DNA of 44,952 nt, taken from assembly GCA_004292865.1 (NCBI GenBank), contig RDXP01000121.1, positions 1 to 44,952 of the forward strand, written 5' to 3'. Position 1 is the first letter of the stretch. Each line of letters opens with the position of its first letter. Of this stretch, positions 1-9,508 are shown piece after piece. Origin of the DNA: Sphingobacteriales bacterium (GTDB lineage Bacteria; Bacteroidota; Bacteroidia; Sphingobacteriales; Sphingobacteriaceae). The notes beneath the pieces are model-generated. The model was not told where the DNA came from and made no database searches. It was given only the letters and a program-made list of their open reading frames with translations. Both the position numbers and the translations under genes were made by a program.

Positions 1-923
1 ACATATTTAAACGAAATATTGGCCGTATGTGGCAAGCGGTGGTTTACGTTACCGTTTACGTACGATTCTTCTAACTCACTTAAACTGCTTTCTAATTTAT
101 CGCGTAAAGCTGTTAAACGTATGGCTTCGGTTTCCATTTCATCAAAACACAACTCGCAGGCTTTACCCAAACCCACAATGCCAGGTACGTTTAAAGTGCC
201 CGAGCGCATGCCGCGTTCGTGGCCACCACCATCCATTTGCGAGGTTACTTTTACTCTTGGATTTTTACGCCTTACATACAATGCACCTACACCTTTGGGT
301 CCATACATTTTATGGCCCGATAGGGCAAGCAAATCAATCCCATCATCAATTACATTTACAGGTATTTTGCCTACCGCTTGTACGGCATCGGTAAAAAACA
401 ATGCACCAAATTTATGGGCTATGGCCGATATTTGCTTAACAGGTTGTATTACACCAATTTCGTTATTGGCATACATAATGGCTACCAAAATGGTTTCGGG
501 CGTCATGGCGGCTTCTAGTTTTTGTAAATCAACTAAGCCATCGCTTTCAACATCTAAATAAGTAATATGTGCGCCCAGTTTTTCTAAATGTTTACAAGCA
601 TCAAGTACGGCTTTATGCTCGGTAGTAAGGGTAATTATGTGGTTACCTTTATCTTTATACATTTCGTAAACGCCTTTGATGGCTAAGTTATCCGATTCGG
701 TTGCACCCGAAGTAAAAATAATTTCTTTTTCGTTTGCACCAATTAATTTAGCTACTTGCTCTCGGGCGTAATCAACCCCTTCTTCGGCTACCCAGCCATA
801 AGGGTGGTTACGGCTTGCTGCATTGCCAAATTTTTCGGTAAAATAAGGTAACATGGCCTCCAATACACGTGGATCCATTTGTGTAGTAGCGTTGTTATCT
901 AAATATATGGGGGTTTTAATCAT
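1..923 (-). CDS. iscS: Cysteine desulfurase (IscS/NifS family), 5' part only
   Basis: A PLP enzyme that takes sulfur from L-cysteine to form a protein persulfide for Fe-S cluster and thio-cofactor synthesis in the cytoplasm. The reading frame starts at the ATG at 923 (MIKTPIYLDNNATTQMDP) and is open to the left edge, giving about 307 of roughly 380-400 residues. The N-terminal YLDNNATT motif, the ATESDNLAIKG segment and the PLP-lysine motif SGHKMYGPKG (Lys about 205) are all present. The HGGGHERGMRSGT-type segment reads DGGGHERGMRSGT. The catalytic Cys loop lies beyond the edge, so group I versus II cannot be judged. It is 274 bases downstream of aguB on the same strand with its own -7 motif, so is probably transcribed alone. 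fdx and iscX lie 19 kb away. Family assignment is firm; the choice of iscS over nifS is inference. Confidence 0.9.
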   Translation of the reverse strand, partial: MIKTPIYLDNNATTQMDPRVLEAMLPYFTEKFGNAASRNHPYGWVAEEGVDYAREQVAKLIGANEKEIIFTSGATESDNLAIKGVYEMYKDKGNHIITLTTEHKAVLDACKHLEKLGAHITYLDVESDGLVDLQKLEAAMTPETILVAIMYANNEIGVIQPVKQISAIAHKFGALFFTDAVQAVGKIPVNVIDDGIDLLALSGHKMYGPKGVGALYVRRKNPRVKVTSQMDGGGHERGMRSGTLNVPGIVGLGKACELCFDEMETEAIRLTALRDKLESSLSELEESYVNGNVNHRLPHTANISFKY

Positions 924-950
924 CTTATTTTGGATTGTAATAATTGTGAA

Positions 951-958
951 CAAATGTA
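951..958 (-). promoter_or_regulatory. Putative -7 promoter element for the cysteine desulfurase gene
   Basis: On the minus strand this reads TACATTTG, matching the Bacteroidota -7 consensus TAnnTTTG, 27 bases before the ATG. No clean -33 TTTG is seen at the usual 19-21 base spacing. Confidence 0.45.
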
Positions 959-1197
959 CATAAACTTATAACAATTGATATAATAAACGGTTTTTTATCG
1001 GTCATTATATTGCAATTTATACTCAAAAACTTTTTTTTAAAGTTTATGTATCTGCTTTTTGGGATTGTTACTTGATTTTTTTTTATCAACTATCGTGTTT
1101 AGCTAAATAGATTATTATTGCCTGTTTTTTATTGTTAATTTTATTTGGTAATTGATAAATTTTAAAAGATAATTGTGCTAAAAAAGAGAAAAATTCA

Positions 1198-2064
1198 TCA
1201 ATCAATCATTCTATTTACTATAGGCTGGTAGCTATCAATTCTTCTGTCTCTTAAAAACGGCCAATGTATGCGGTAGCTATCTGTTTTATTAAGGTTGATT
1301 GGGTGTACAATTATTTCTTCGTTGTTGTGGGCCGCTTGGTACAATATGGTACCAAAAGGGTTGGAGATAAATGAACCACCCCAAAATTGTACACCAGCCT
1401 CAACCCCTACCCTATTTACGCTTACTACATGCACACCATTGGCAATAGCGTGTGAGCGTTGAATGGTTTGCCAAGCGTTGTATTGCTCGGTATTGGTGGC
1501 TTCGTCTTGTGTAGTTGCCCAGCCAATGGCGGTGGGGTAAAACAATATTTCGGCTCCCATTAGTGCTGTAATTCGGGCAGCTTCGGGGTACCATTGGTCC
1601 CAGCAAATAAGTACGCCTACGGTAGCAAATTTGGTTTTAAATACTTTGTAACCTAAATCGCCAGGGGTGAAATAAAATTTTTCGTAAAAGCCGGGGTCGT
1701 CGGGTATGTGCATTTTTCGGTACTTGCCCAAGTAGGTACCATCAGCATCTAGTACTGCGGTGGTATTGTGGTATAAGCCTTGGGCTCGTTTTTCGAAAAG
1801 CGAGGCTATAATTACCACACCTAGTTCGGCAGCTACAATTTGCAAGGCATCTGTGGATAAACCGGGGATGCTTTCGGCTAATAAAAAATTGTCATAATCC
1901 TCAACATCACAAAAATAAAGCGAGGTAAACAACTCTTGCAAGCAAATTATTTGTGCTCCTTTTGCGGCAGCTTCTCTTATTTTTGTAATTGCTTTTTGTA
2001 AGTTTTCTTCTTTATTGGCTGTACAGCTAGCTTGTATTAAGCCAACGTTTACTTCTTTGCTCAT
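1198..2064 (-). CDS. aguB: N-carbamoylputrescine amidase (carbon-nitrogen hydrolase)
   Basis: Hydrolyses N-carbamoylputrescine to putrescine, CO2 and ammonia, the last step of the agmatine route to polyamines. The 288-residue protein is a full-length nitrilase-superfamily member. The catalytic triad is visible: Glu44 in LQELF, Lys117 in KYRKMHIPDDP and Cys154 in LICWDQWYPEAAR. The CWDQWYPEAAR and FYPTAIGW segments and the WPFLRDRRID tail are typical of AguB rather than of other amidases. It starts 39 bases after purN ends on the same strand, so the two may be cotranscribed. The usual partner, agmatine deiminase (aguA), is not in the window. The function is from family knowledge. Confidence 0.9.
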   Translation of the reverse strand: MSKEVNVGLIQASCTANKEENLQKAITKIREAAAKGAQIICLQELFTSLYFCDVEDYDNFLLAESIPGLSTDALQIVAAELGVVIIASLFEKRAQGLYHNTTAVLDADGTYLGKYRKMHIPDDPGFYEKFYFTPGDLGYKVFKTKFATVGVLICWDQWYPEAARITALMGAEILFYPTAIGWATTQDEATNTEQYNAWQTIQRSHAIANGVHVVSVNRVGVEAGVQFWGGSFISNPFGTILYQAAHNNEEIIVHPINLNKTDSYRIHWPFLRDRRIDSYQPIVNRMID

Positions 2065-2103
2065 AATTTATTATTGTTTGGGGCGAAAATATTTACGGTT
2101 TTT

Positions 2104-2712
2104 TTATACACTTTTCATCTTTTTTAACAACGTTTCTATTATGCGTGGGTAATGTAAGTGTTCTAATTGATGGCCTTTAAATTTTATCATTTCTAGGTCG
2201 TCTTTTTTATCGATTTTAAAATGTGATTGGTGTATTATTTCTCCTTCGTCAAATTGTTCGTTTACAAAATGTATGGTAATGCCCGATTCGGGTTCTTTGT
2301 TTTTTAAGATTTCTGCATGAACTTTATCGCCATACATACCCTTACCGCCATATTTGGGCAAAAGCGAAGGATGAATATTTACTATTTTATTGGGGTATGT
2401 TTTTAATAAGTAACTGGGTATTAACCATAAAAAACCAGCTAAAACGATAAAATCAATTTGCATATTATACAGTAGAGTCAACATTTTATCGGCCTGCATA
2501 AACTCTGGTTTATCAAAAATATGGGTAGGTACTTCAAAGTTATCGGCCCGTTGTAACACAAAAGCATCGGGATTATTGGTTAATACTAAAGCAACTTCGA
2601 TGCTGTCGTTTTTTTTAAAATGTTCCATTATTTTTTGTGCATTGGAACCCGAGCCCGAAGCAAAAATGGCTATTCGTTTTTTCAAAATATTTTTATTACG
2701 CTTGATTTTCAA
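2104..2712 (-). CDS. purN: Phosphoribosylglycinamide formyltransferase (GAR transformylase)
   Basis: Transfers a formyl group from 10-formyltetrahydrofolate to GAR, the third step of purine synthesis, in the cytoplasm. The 202-residue protein has the N-terminal phosphate-binding loop IAIFASGSGSNAQKI (about residues 14-28), the catalytic NIHPSLLPKYGGKGMYG segment (Asn112, His114) and the folate-side Asp155 in NEQFDEGEIIHQ. Length is close to the usual 190-210. The ATG at 2712 adds about ten lysine- and asparagine-rich residues before the first beta strand. No later ATG precedes the core, so this start is kept. It lies upstream of aguB and is divergent from the DUF547 gene. Confidence 0.94.
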   Translation of the reverse strand: MKIKRNKNILKKRIAIFASGSGSNAQKIMEHFKKNDSIEVALVLTNNPDAFVLQRADNFEVPTHIFDKPEFMQADKMLTLLYNMQIDFIVLAGFLWLIPSYLLKTYPNKIVNIHPSLLPKYGGKGMYGDKVHAEILKNKEPESGITIHFVNEQFDEGEIIHQSHFKIDKKDDLEMIKFKGHQLEHLHYPRIIETLLKKMKSV

Positions 2713-2837
2713 AGATAAAGTTTAGAATGTTTTTAGGAAATCAATTGTAGGATATTTTTTAATAAAAATTTTAAAAATAAAATCATGCTTCATACAGTAT
2801 TAAATACGATATTCGTTATGGCTAAAAAAAAAGAATA

Positions 2838-3608
2838 ATGAAAAAAACCTACCTATTTTTAATAATAATGCTACTGGGCTGTGCTGTACTTAACTCCGCC
2901 CCAGCGAAAATATTAATATACGAACAGCAAATATTCGCACAAATAAACCCTAAACTCCCAATACATACCGCCTACAATTTGCTGTTACAAAAACACGTTA
3001 ATAGCAATGGTAAAGTTAATTACAAAGGTTTTAAAAAAGATATTTTAAAGCTACAAAGCTACCTTAACTCGCTTAAAAGTATAAATGTAAACGCATTGCC
3101 ACAAAACGAACAATTGGCTTTTTGGATAAATGTTTACAATGCCAGCACTATTGATCAGGTTTTAAGAAATTATCCTTGCGCATCTATCAAAGAAATTGAA
3201 AATGGCAAAGTGTGGGATAAGCCCTTGCCTTATCCATTTTATGGAGAAAAAATATCGTTAAACGATATTGAACACCAAAAACTGCTACAACAATTTAACG
3301 ATCCTCGCATTCATTTTGCCATTAATTGCGCTGCTGTATCATGCCCAAAGCTAAGCAATATTGCTTTTACAGGGCAAAATGTGCAACAATTACTAAACAG
3401 CCAAACCATTTTATTTATCAATAACCCAATTTACAACAACTTTGACGACAAAAAAATTATGCTTTCCCAAATTTTTAATTGGTATAAAACCGATTTTGTA
3501 AAATCAGACGGTAGTGTGCTTGCTTTTGTAAATAAATATGCAAAAACCAAAATCAACGAAAGTGTAACCCTTATGTACATGAATTATAATTGGAACTTAA
3601 ACGATTAA
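2838..3608 (+). CDS. DUF547 domain protein, exported
   Basis: The 256-residue protein matches the DUF547 family by its LLQKHVNSNGKVNYKGF start, the LAFWINVYNA core and the HFAINCAAVSCPKL motif (conserved His/Asn/Cys residues). The biochemical role of this family is not established. The N-terminus (MKKTYLFLIIMLLGCAVLNS) is hydrophobic. LLGC at 12-15 could be a lipobox, or it could be a plain signal peptide. It is divergent from purN and is followed by rnr after 60 bases, so cotranscription with rnr is possible. Family call is firm; localisation is inferred. Confidence 0.85.
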   Translation: MKKTYLFLIIMLLGCAVLNSAPAKILIYEQQIFAQINPKLPIHTAYNLLLQKHVNSNGKVNYKGFKKDILKLQSYLNSLKSINVNALPQNEQLAFWINVYNASTIDQVLRNYPCASIKEIENGKVWDKPLPYPFYGEKISLNDIEHQKLLQQFNDPRIHFAINCAAVSCPKLSNIAFTGQNVQQLLNSQTILFINNPIYNNFDDKKIMLSQIFNWYKTDFVKSDGSVLAFVNKYAKTKINESVTLMYMNYNWNLND

Positions 3609-3668
3609 TGTTTTTTAGCGCACCAATATATTTTAAACATTATATTTATCCGAAACAACCACGCAAAA

Positions 3669-5801
3669 ATGTCCGACAATAAAAATAAAAATATAAAACA
3701 GGCTTTAGTACAGCGCATTGCCGATATTTTCGACAAAAGCCAAAACAAACCGCTAAACTATAAACAATTAGCAGCTAAATTAAACATTAGCGATACTATA
3801 GGCAAAAGTGTGTTACAAAACACGCTAAACGACGAATTATTTAAAGGCCTAATTGTAGAAATAGAAAAAGGTAAATACCAATTACACGAAGTAAAGGCTT
3901 TTATGTTTGGTAAAATAGATATGGCGGCCAATGGGTCGGCGTTTTTATTGCCCGAAGACGAGTTTGAAAAAGATATATTTATTGCCCCCCGAAAGCTAAG
4001 AAATGCCCTACATGGCGACCGTGTAAAACTTCATGTATATGCCAATAGCCGAGGCGGCCGCAAAGAAGGCGAAGTAGTTGAAATTGTTACCCGAGCAAAA
4101 ATGGAGTTTACTGGCATTGTAAAATTGGCGCAACACTTTGCTTTTTTTATACCCGACGACCGTAAAATGTTACACGATATTTTTATCCCTTTGGGGGATT
4201 TAAACGGGGCTAAAAACGGTGATAAAGCCTTAGCCAAAATTGTAGATTGGCCGGCTGGCGCAAAAAACCCAGTAGGTGTTATAAAAGATGTGCTGGGCAA
4301 ACAAGGCGAAAACAATACCGAAATGAACGCTATACTGGCCGAATACGGCTTTCCGCTTTCGTTTCCGATAGAAGTAGAGCAAGAAGCCGCACAAATAAGT
4401 ACCGAAATTACTGCCGATGAAATTGCCAAACGAAAAGATTTTAGGCAGGTGCTTACCTTTACCATCGACCCTTTTGATGCCAAAGATTTTGATGATGCCA
4501 TATCGTACAAAATATTAGAAAACGGCAATACCGAAGTGGGCGTACACATTGCCGATGTTTCGCATTATGTAATCCCCGAGTCGGATTTAGATAAAGAAGC
4601 CTTTGAGCGTAGTACTTCGGTTTATTTGGTAGATAGGGTAATACCTATGCTGCCCGAAACTTTGTCCAATGGTTTATGCTCGCTTAGGCCAAACGAAGAA
4701 AAATTATGTTTTTCGGCGGTTTTTGAGTTAGATAGCGAAGCACAAATTAAAAACGAATGGTTTGGCCGTACGGTAATATATTCGGATAAACGCTTTGCCT
4801 ACGAAGATGTGCAAGAAATTATTGAAAACAAAGCAGGCCAGTTTTGCGAGGAAATTTTAAACCTTAACGCCTTGGCTTACAAGCTACGTGAACGAAAATT
4901 TAACGATGGTGCCATAAGTTTTGAAACCGCCGAAGTAAAATTTAAGCTCGATGGAAACGGAAAACCCATTGGCGTATATACCAAAGAACGTAAAGATGCC
5001 CATAAACTGATTGAAGATTTTATGTTGCTGGCCAACCGCCGTGTGGCCGAGTTTGTAGCAAAAAAAGAAAAAGGCAAAGCCAAATTAACTTTTGTTTACC
5101 GGGCACACGATGTGCCTAAGGAAGCCAGTTTAGAAAGTTTTTCGAAGTTTGCCGCCAACTTTGGCTATAAAATTTCTACCAAATCGGGTAAAGACACCGC
5201 AAAATCGTTAAACAAATTAATGTTTGATATTGAGGGACATAAAGAACAAAACGTATTAACCCAACTGGCCATACGCAGTATGGCCAAAGCCATTTACACT
5301 ACCAAGATGAGCAGCCATTATGGTTTAGCATTTGATTATTATACCCATTTTACTTCGCCTATTAGGCGCTATCCTGATGTGATGGTGCATAGGTTATTGC
5401 AGTATTATTTAGATGGTAACAAATCGGTAAATGCCGAGCATTACGAAAAAATGTGTGCCCACACATCGCAAATGGAGAAAAAAGCCGCCGATGCCGAACG
5501 AGCATCTGTAAAATATAAACAAGCCGAATACCTGCAAGACAATGTGGGCGAAAATTTTATAGGCGTAATTTCGGGCGTTACCGAGTGGGGAATGTATGTA
5601 GAAATTATAGAAAACAAATGCGAAGGGATGATACGCCTACGCGATATTTCGGATGATTTTTACACCCTCGACGAAAAAAATTATTGCATTATTGGCCAAA
5701 AGAAAAAGAAAGTTTATCAATTAGGAGATGAAGTAAAAATTAAAGTAAAACGGGTTGATTTGGCTAAAAGACAGATTGATTTTACGTTGATAACGGGGTA
5801 A
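3669..5801 (+). CDS. rnr: Ribonuclease R (RNase II/RNB family 3'-5' exoribonuclease)
   Basis: Processive 3'-5' exoribonuclease that degrades structured RNA. The 710-residue protein has the family order: an N-terminal winged-helix region (about 1-70), cold-shock-like domains (about 75-225), the RNB catalytic domain and a C-terminal S1 domain (about 625-708, from GENFIGVISGVTEWGMYVEI). The magnesium-binding aspartates sit in DPFDAKDFDDAISY. The RNB signature FTSPIRRYPDVMVHRLL is intact near residues 560-576. The lysine-rich tail typical of proteobacterial RNase R is short here (QKKKKVYQLGDEVKIKVKR lies within the S1 region), as is usual in Bacteroidota. No frameshift or missing catalytic residue is seen. 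Confidence 0.96.
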   Translation: MSDNKNKNIKQALVQRIADIFDKSQNKPLNYKQLAAKLNISDTIGKSVLQNTLNDELFKGLIVEIEKGKYQLHEVKAFMFGKIDMAANGSAFLLPEDEFEKDIFIAPRKLRNALHGDRVKLHVYANSRGGRKEGEVVEIVTRAKMEFTGIVKLAQHFAFFIPDDRKMLHDIFIPLGDLNGAKNGDKALAKIVDWPAGAKNPVGVIKDVLGKQGENNTEMNAILAEYGFPLSFPIEVEQEAAQISTEITADEIAKRKDFRQVLTFTIDPFDAKDFDDAISYKILENGNTEVGVHIADVSHYVIPESDLDKEAFERSTSVYLVDRVIPMLPETLSNGLCSLRPNEEKLCFSAVFELDSEAQIKNEWFGRTVIYSDKRFAYEDVQEIIENKAGQFCEEILNLNALAYKLRERKFNDGAISFETAEVKFKLDGNGKPIGVYTKERKDAHKLIEDFMLLANRRVAEFVAKKEKGKAKLTFVYRAHDVPKEASLESFSKFAANFGYKISTKSGKDTAKSLNKLMFDIEGHKEQNVLTQLAIRSMAKAIYTTKMSSHYGLAFDYYTHFTSPIRRYPDVMVHRLLQYYLDGNKSVNAEHYEKMCAHTSQMEKKAADAERASVKYKQAEYLQDNVGENFIGVISGVTEWGMYVEIIENKCEGMIRLRDISDDFYTLDEKNYCIIGQKKKKVYQLGDEVKIKVKRVDLAKRQIDFTLITG

Positions 5802-5898
5802 AATAATTTTTATGTTTTTAAGTTCAGAATAAAATTGATAAAAATTACCGTTACTTATGTTAGAAAAAATTAAATAGAATTCTAAAAATAATTATAAA

Positions 5899-6597
5899 AT
5901 GAAAAACATTATCACTTTCACTATCTGCTCCTTTATTTTGTTATCATTTTCTTGTAAAAAAAACACGCCAGAACCAATATCCCCACCACCAGCACCAGTG
6001 GTAGATAGTTTAGAAACGAACAATTTTGATTACATATCTTTTAAATTTGAAGATAAAATTTATATATGTAATCAAACACATAGTTCGGGTAATAGCAATC
6101 AAGATGCGAATAGAAAAGTTACCATAAGTAGCGATGGGGCTAGAAATTGGGCTGGAAATATAGATTCCGTTTTATATGCTCAGAGCTACGGAATTTCCAG
6201 CAAAGACAGAAAAATATATTTTGATTTTATAATTTTTAAAAAGTATGCAAAAAAAGACTGTACTTATAATCTTTTTTATGTTCCCCAAAAAATTAGTGAC
6301 TTATTTAATACAGGAGAGTATAAATTCCCAGTTGATTTCGGCAGTCAAAATACATTAGATGGCGTTGTAATAAAACTTAGAGATGGTAACCAATTTTACT
6401 CAACTACAAACGAGGATTTTACTTGGCCAGAGCTTAAATTCAAACAAGAAACCCAAAATAATTCTAAATTAAATATTCTAAAAATAGAAAAAAACCTAAA
6501 ACATGGTTTTCATTATATTGAAGTAACTTTTAATTGCCAAATGTTTGATAATAATGGAGTATCTACACCGTTAGAAAATGGACAATTAGAAATTTGA
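5899..6597 (+). CDS. Hypothetical lipoprotein
   Basis: No family is recognised for this 232-residue protein. The N-terminus MKNIITFTICSFILLSFSCKKN is a clear lipoprotein signal with lipobox LSFSC and cleavage before Cys19. A proline-rich linker (PEPISPPPAPVV) follows. The rest is a soluble, strand-rich, lysine- and asparagine-rich domain with no obvious catalytic motif. It probably sits on the outer membrane or cell surface. It stands alone between rnr and the convergent purF, and its composition is more AT-rich than the flanking housekeeping genes. It could be a lineage-specific surface protein. Confidence 0.75.
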   Translation: MKNIITFTICSFILLSFSCKKNTPEPISPPPAPVVDSLETNNFDYISFKFEDKIYICNQTHSSGNSNQDANRKVTISSDGARNWAGNIDSVLYAQSYGISSKDRKIYFDFIIFKKYAKKDCTYNLFYVPQKISDLFNTGEYKFPVDFGSQNTLDGVVIKLRDGNQFYSTTNEDFTWPELKFKQETQNNSKLNILKIEKNLKHGFHYIEVTFNCQMFDNNGVSTPLENGQLEI

Positions 6598-6640
6598 ATC
6601 TCTCTCATCCTCGGGTTAAAACCCTACCCGATTAAACAAA

Positions 6641-6660
6641 CCCACGGTTGAAACCGTGGG
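6641..6660. repeat. REP-like palindrome, possible bidirectional terminator
   Basis: CCCACGGTT-GA-AACCGTGGG is a perfect 9-bp inverted repeat between the convergent lipoprotein gene and purF. A weaker hairpin (GGGTT/AACCC) sits just before it. There is no T-run, so it is more likely a REP-type palindrome than a simple terminator. This shape is often seen as a dispersed repeat in genomes with RAYT transposases; that link is inference. Confidence 0.5.
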
Positions 6661-6681
6661 CTCAATTAAACCCATTGCCTG

Positions 6682-8586
6682 TTACACATACGCCCTAGCA
6701 TTTTTACCTTCCATCCAGTTAATGTAGGCTTTATTAACCACTTTGTTGCCTCCTGGTGTGGGGTAATTGCCCGAAAAATACCAATCGCCCAAATGATTAG
6801 GGCAAGCTGTATGCAGGTTTTCGAGGCTTTGGTAAATTACCTCTACTTTGGCTTGTACTTCTTTTGGCGTAATAATTTGGGCAATTTTTGCGGATATTTC
6901 TTCGGGGCTAAATGGTGCGTAAATTTCTTTTACATAATTGATAACGTTTTCTTTGGCTGTATTTGCTTGGGCTTTGCATTTATCATATACATCAAACAAT
7001 ATGTTTTCTCGGCCAGTTTCTTTAAGCAATTGTACGGCAGCTTCAAAGGCAACAAATTCGCCCATTTTACTCATATCAATACCATAACAATCGGGGTAAC
7101 GTATTTGCGGAGCCGATGAAACAATGATAATTTTTACTGGGCCTAGCCTATCGAAAATCCGTAAAATACTTTGTTTAAGGGTGGTACCTCGCACAATCGA
7201 ATCGTCCATAGCTACCAAGGTATCTACATCTCGTTTTATTAAACCGTAAGTGGTATCGTAAACATGGGCTACCATATCGCTGCGTTCGGCATCTTGGGTA
7301 ATAAAAGTGCGCATTTTTGCATCTTTTATAGCTAGTTTTTCTACACGTGGCGTTAGGTTTAATATTTTATCTAGCTCTTCGTTGGTTAAAATACTGCTAT
7401 GGTTTAGTAAAGCTTCACGCTGCGTTTGCTTGGTATAGGCGTGTAAACCTTCCACAAGGCCATAAAAAGAAACTTCGGCGGTATTGGGTATATAGGTAAA
7501 AACGGTGTTTTCTATATCGTGGTTTACGGCTTGTAATATTTTGGGGCACAGCAGCCTACCCAGTTTTTTGCGTTCGCGGTATATATCAGCATCGCTACCT
7601 CTCGAAAAATAAATGCGCTCGAACGAGCATGATTTTTGTACGGTAGGTTTTCTAAACATTTCTTCCGAAAAAGTACCGTCTTTTTTGATAATTAAAGCGT
7701 GGCCTGGTTTTATTTCTTTTACCTGCCCTATTTTAATATTAAAGGCAGTTTGCAGGGCTGGCCTTTCTGATGCGGCAACCACAATCTCATCATCGTGGTA
7801 ATAATAAGCTGGCCTTATGCCTGCTGGGTCGCGTAACACAAAAGCATCGCCATGCCCAAAAATACCGCTAATGGTATAACCGCCATCCCACGATTTTGCC
7901 GATTTTTTTAAAATTTTAATCACATCCAAATTGTTGGCTATCAAATCCGAAATCTCGATATTATCGTAACCTTCTTTTTTAAAATAATCGAACAGTAATT
8001 GGTTTTCATCGTCGAGAAAATGGCCTATTTTTTCGAGTACGGTAACGGTATCGGCCCGTTCTTTCGGGTGCTGGCCTAAGTCGTACAGTTGTTGTAGTAA
8101 CTCATCAACGTTAGTCATATTAAAATTACCGGCAATTACTAGGTTACGGCTCATCCAGTTATTTTGCCGTAAAAACGGATGGCAGGCCTCAATACTGTTT
8201 TTTCCATGTGTGCCATAGCGCAAATGGCCAAGCAATACTTCGCCTGTAAAACTTATATTTTCTTTAAGCCATTCGGCATCAGCAAGTAAATGTGGGCTTT
8301 CTTTTTCCACAGCGGCAAAGCGTTTCATCACGTACGAAAAAATATCTTGTACCGCATTTTTTTCCATCGAGCGGTGCCTACTTATGTAGCGATTGCCTGG
8401 TTTCACATCTAACTTTATGGTAGCTATGCCCGCCCCATCTTGCCCTCGGTTATGCTGTTTTTCCATCAATAAATACAGTTTATTTAGCCCGTAAAGAGCT
8501 GTGCCGTATTTTTCTTGATAAAAAGAGAGAGGTTTTAAAAGGCGGATAAATGCTATACCACATTCGTGTTTAATAGAATCGCTCAT
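6682..8586 (-). CDS. purF: Amidophosphoribosyltransferase (glutamine PRPP amidotransferase)
   Basis: Commits PRPP to purine synthesis, giving 5-phosphoribosylamine with glutamine as ammonia source. The 634-residue protein starts MSDSIKHECGIAFIRL. Cys9 would become the N-terminal nucleophile of the class II glutaminase domain after removal of a short propeptide. NRGQDGAGIAT and the GHLRYGTHGK motif belong to the same domain (about 9-300). The phosphoribosyltransferase domain follows, with the PRPP loop AMDDSIVRGTT near residue 460. It is longer than E. coli PurF (about 505 residues), with an insertion and C-terminal extension that match the long Bacteroidota type. It is divergent from the OmpH-like gene and isolated from other pur genes. 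Confidence 0.92.
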   Translation of the reverse strand: MSDSIKHECGIAFIRLLKPLSFYQEKYGTALYGLNKLYLLMEKQHNRGQDGAGIATIKLDVKPGNRYISRHRSMEKNAVQDIFSYVMKRFAAVEKESPHLLADAEWLKENISFTGEVLLGHLRYGTHGKNSIEACHPFLRQNNWMSRNLVIAGNFNMTNVDELLQQLYDLGQHPKERADTVTVLEKIGHFLDDENQLLFDYFKKEGYDNIEISDLIANNLDVIKILKKSAKSWDGGYTISGIFGHGDAFVLRDPAGIRPAYYYHDDEIVVAASERPALQTAFNIKIGQVKEIKPGHALIIKKDGTFSEEMFRKPTVQKSCSFERIYFSRGSDADIYRERKKLGRLLCPKILQAVNHDIENTVFTYIPNTAEVSFYGLVEGLHAYTKQTQREALLNHSSILTNEELDKILNLTPRVEKLAIKDAKMRTFITQDAERSDMVAHVYDTTYGLIKRDVDTLVAMDDSIVRGTTLKQSILRIFDRLGPVKIIIVSSAPQIRYPDCYGIDMSKMGEFVAFEAAVQLLKETGRENILFDVYDKCKAQANTAKENVINYVKEIYAPFSPEEISAKIAQIITPKEVQAKVEVIYQSLENLHTACPNHLGDWYFSGNYPTPGGNKVVNKAYINWMEGKNARAYV

Positions 8587-8726
8587 GTACTGCTTTAATA
8601 AGCTAACAAATTTAAGATTTTATTATGAACTGAAAAGTTTAAACTATCGAAATATAAAATTTTAATTTAAAAGATTTTGCTTGGTTAAATTTTGTTAAAC
8701 CTAAAGAGATAGCCTGCCAAAAATTA

Positions 8727-8734
8727 TATATTTG
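8727..8734 (+). promoter_or_regulatory. Putative -7 element of the OmpH-like lipoprotein gene
   Basis: TATATTTG matches TAnnTTTG, 17 bases before the ATG at 8752. No TTTG at standard -33 spacing is seen. Confidence 0.45.
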
Positions 8735-8751
8735 CGTAAAATTTAATATAT

Positions 8752-9345
8752 ATGACTATCCGATTACGCTTATTACCCCAAACAGCTTTTTTAACTGCTT
8801 TTGCTTTCTTGTTTTTTGCTTGTAAAGAACAACCAAAAAATACTGAAAACACAAAAACTACCACAACCGTAAAAGATGTAAATGCAACTATTGTTTATGT
8901 AAACTCGGATTCTCTTCTAAATAATTATACCTATTTTAAAGAAATAAAAGCAAAATTTGAGGCGAAATCAGAAAAAGCACAAAGCGATTTAAAACAAAAA
9001 GGTACAGCTTTTCAGCGTGAGGTAGCTGCTTACCAACAAGGTGCTGCCGCCATGAGTGCCGACCAAAGAGCCGAAACAGAAAAACGCCTAGCCCGTAAAC
9101 AACAAGAATTACAAGGTTACCAGCAAAATGCAGGTGCTGCTTTACAAAACGAAGAGGCCGCCGAAAACGAAAAATTATACAATAAAGTAGCCGAGTATTT
9201 AAAAAAACACGCCAAAATAAAAGGATATAAATTGGTACTTACCTACTCTAAAACCAATAGTGCATTATTATTTGCCGATGAAAGCCTAGATGTTACCAAA
9301 GAGGTAATTAAAGGATTGAATGAGGAATATACGCCAGCTAAATAA
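8752..9345 (+). CDS. OmpH/Skp-family lipoprotein
   Basis: Skp-like periplasmic chaperones hold unfolded outer-membrane proteins. This 197-residue copy is a lipoprotein: the signal ends in LFFAC (Cys about 24), followed by a Thr/Lys-rich linker. The OmpH pattern is clear: IVYVNSDSLLNNYTYFKEI (about 43-61), then a long alanine/glutamine-rich coiled-coil arm (about 62-150, with EKRLARKQQELQGYQQ), then GYKLVLTYSKTNSALLFADESLDVTKEVI. Lipid anchoring is common for Bacteroidota paralogues. The promoter is shared back-to-back with purF. A strong terminator follows immediately, so the gene is monocistronic. Confidence 0.88.
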   Translation: MTIRLRLLPQTAFLTAFAFLFFACKEQPKNTENTKTTTTVKDVNATIVYVNSDSLLNNYTYFKEIKAKFEAKSEKAQSDLKQKGTAFQREVAAYQQGAAAMSADQRAETEKRLARKQQELQGYQQNAGAALQNEEAAENEKLYNKVAEYLKKHAKIKGYKLVLTYSKTNSALLFADESLDVTKEVIKGLNEEYTPAK

Positions 9346-9367
9346 AACTTTATCGCATTTTATTAAA

Positions 9368-9406
9368 AACACTATTTTAGATTTAAGTTAAAATAGTGTT
9401 TTTTTT
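9368..9406 (+). terminator. Rho-independent terminator after the OmpH-like gene
   Basis: Perfect 12-bp stem AACACTATTTTA / TAAAATAGTGTT (9368-9379 and 9389-9400) with a 9-base loop, followed by a run of T. Confidence 0.85.
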
Positions 9407-9508
9407 GTTTAGGATTTTTTTGGGGATGAGATTTTTTGCGTATGTGAAATAAAGTTTATGGCCTTGGTAGAAGGATTATACACCGATGCAAAATTTTAAA
9501 ACGTTGTT

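Noticed and set aside
19-561. Plus-strand open frame opposite the cysteine desulfurase gene
   Set aside because: It is a shadow of the minus-strand gene, with no recognisable protein features.
4031-4549. 172-codon minus-strand frame inside rnr
   Set aside because: It lies entirely within the conserved RNase R gene and shows no family motif.
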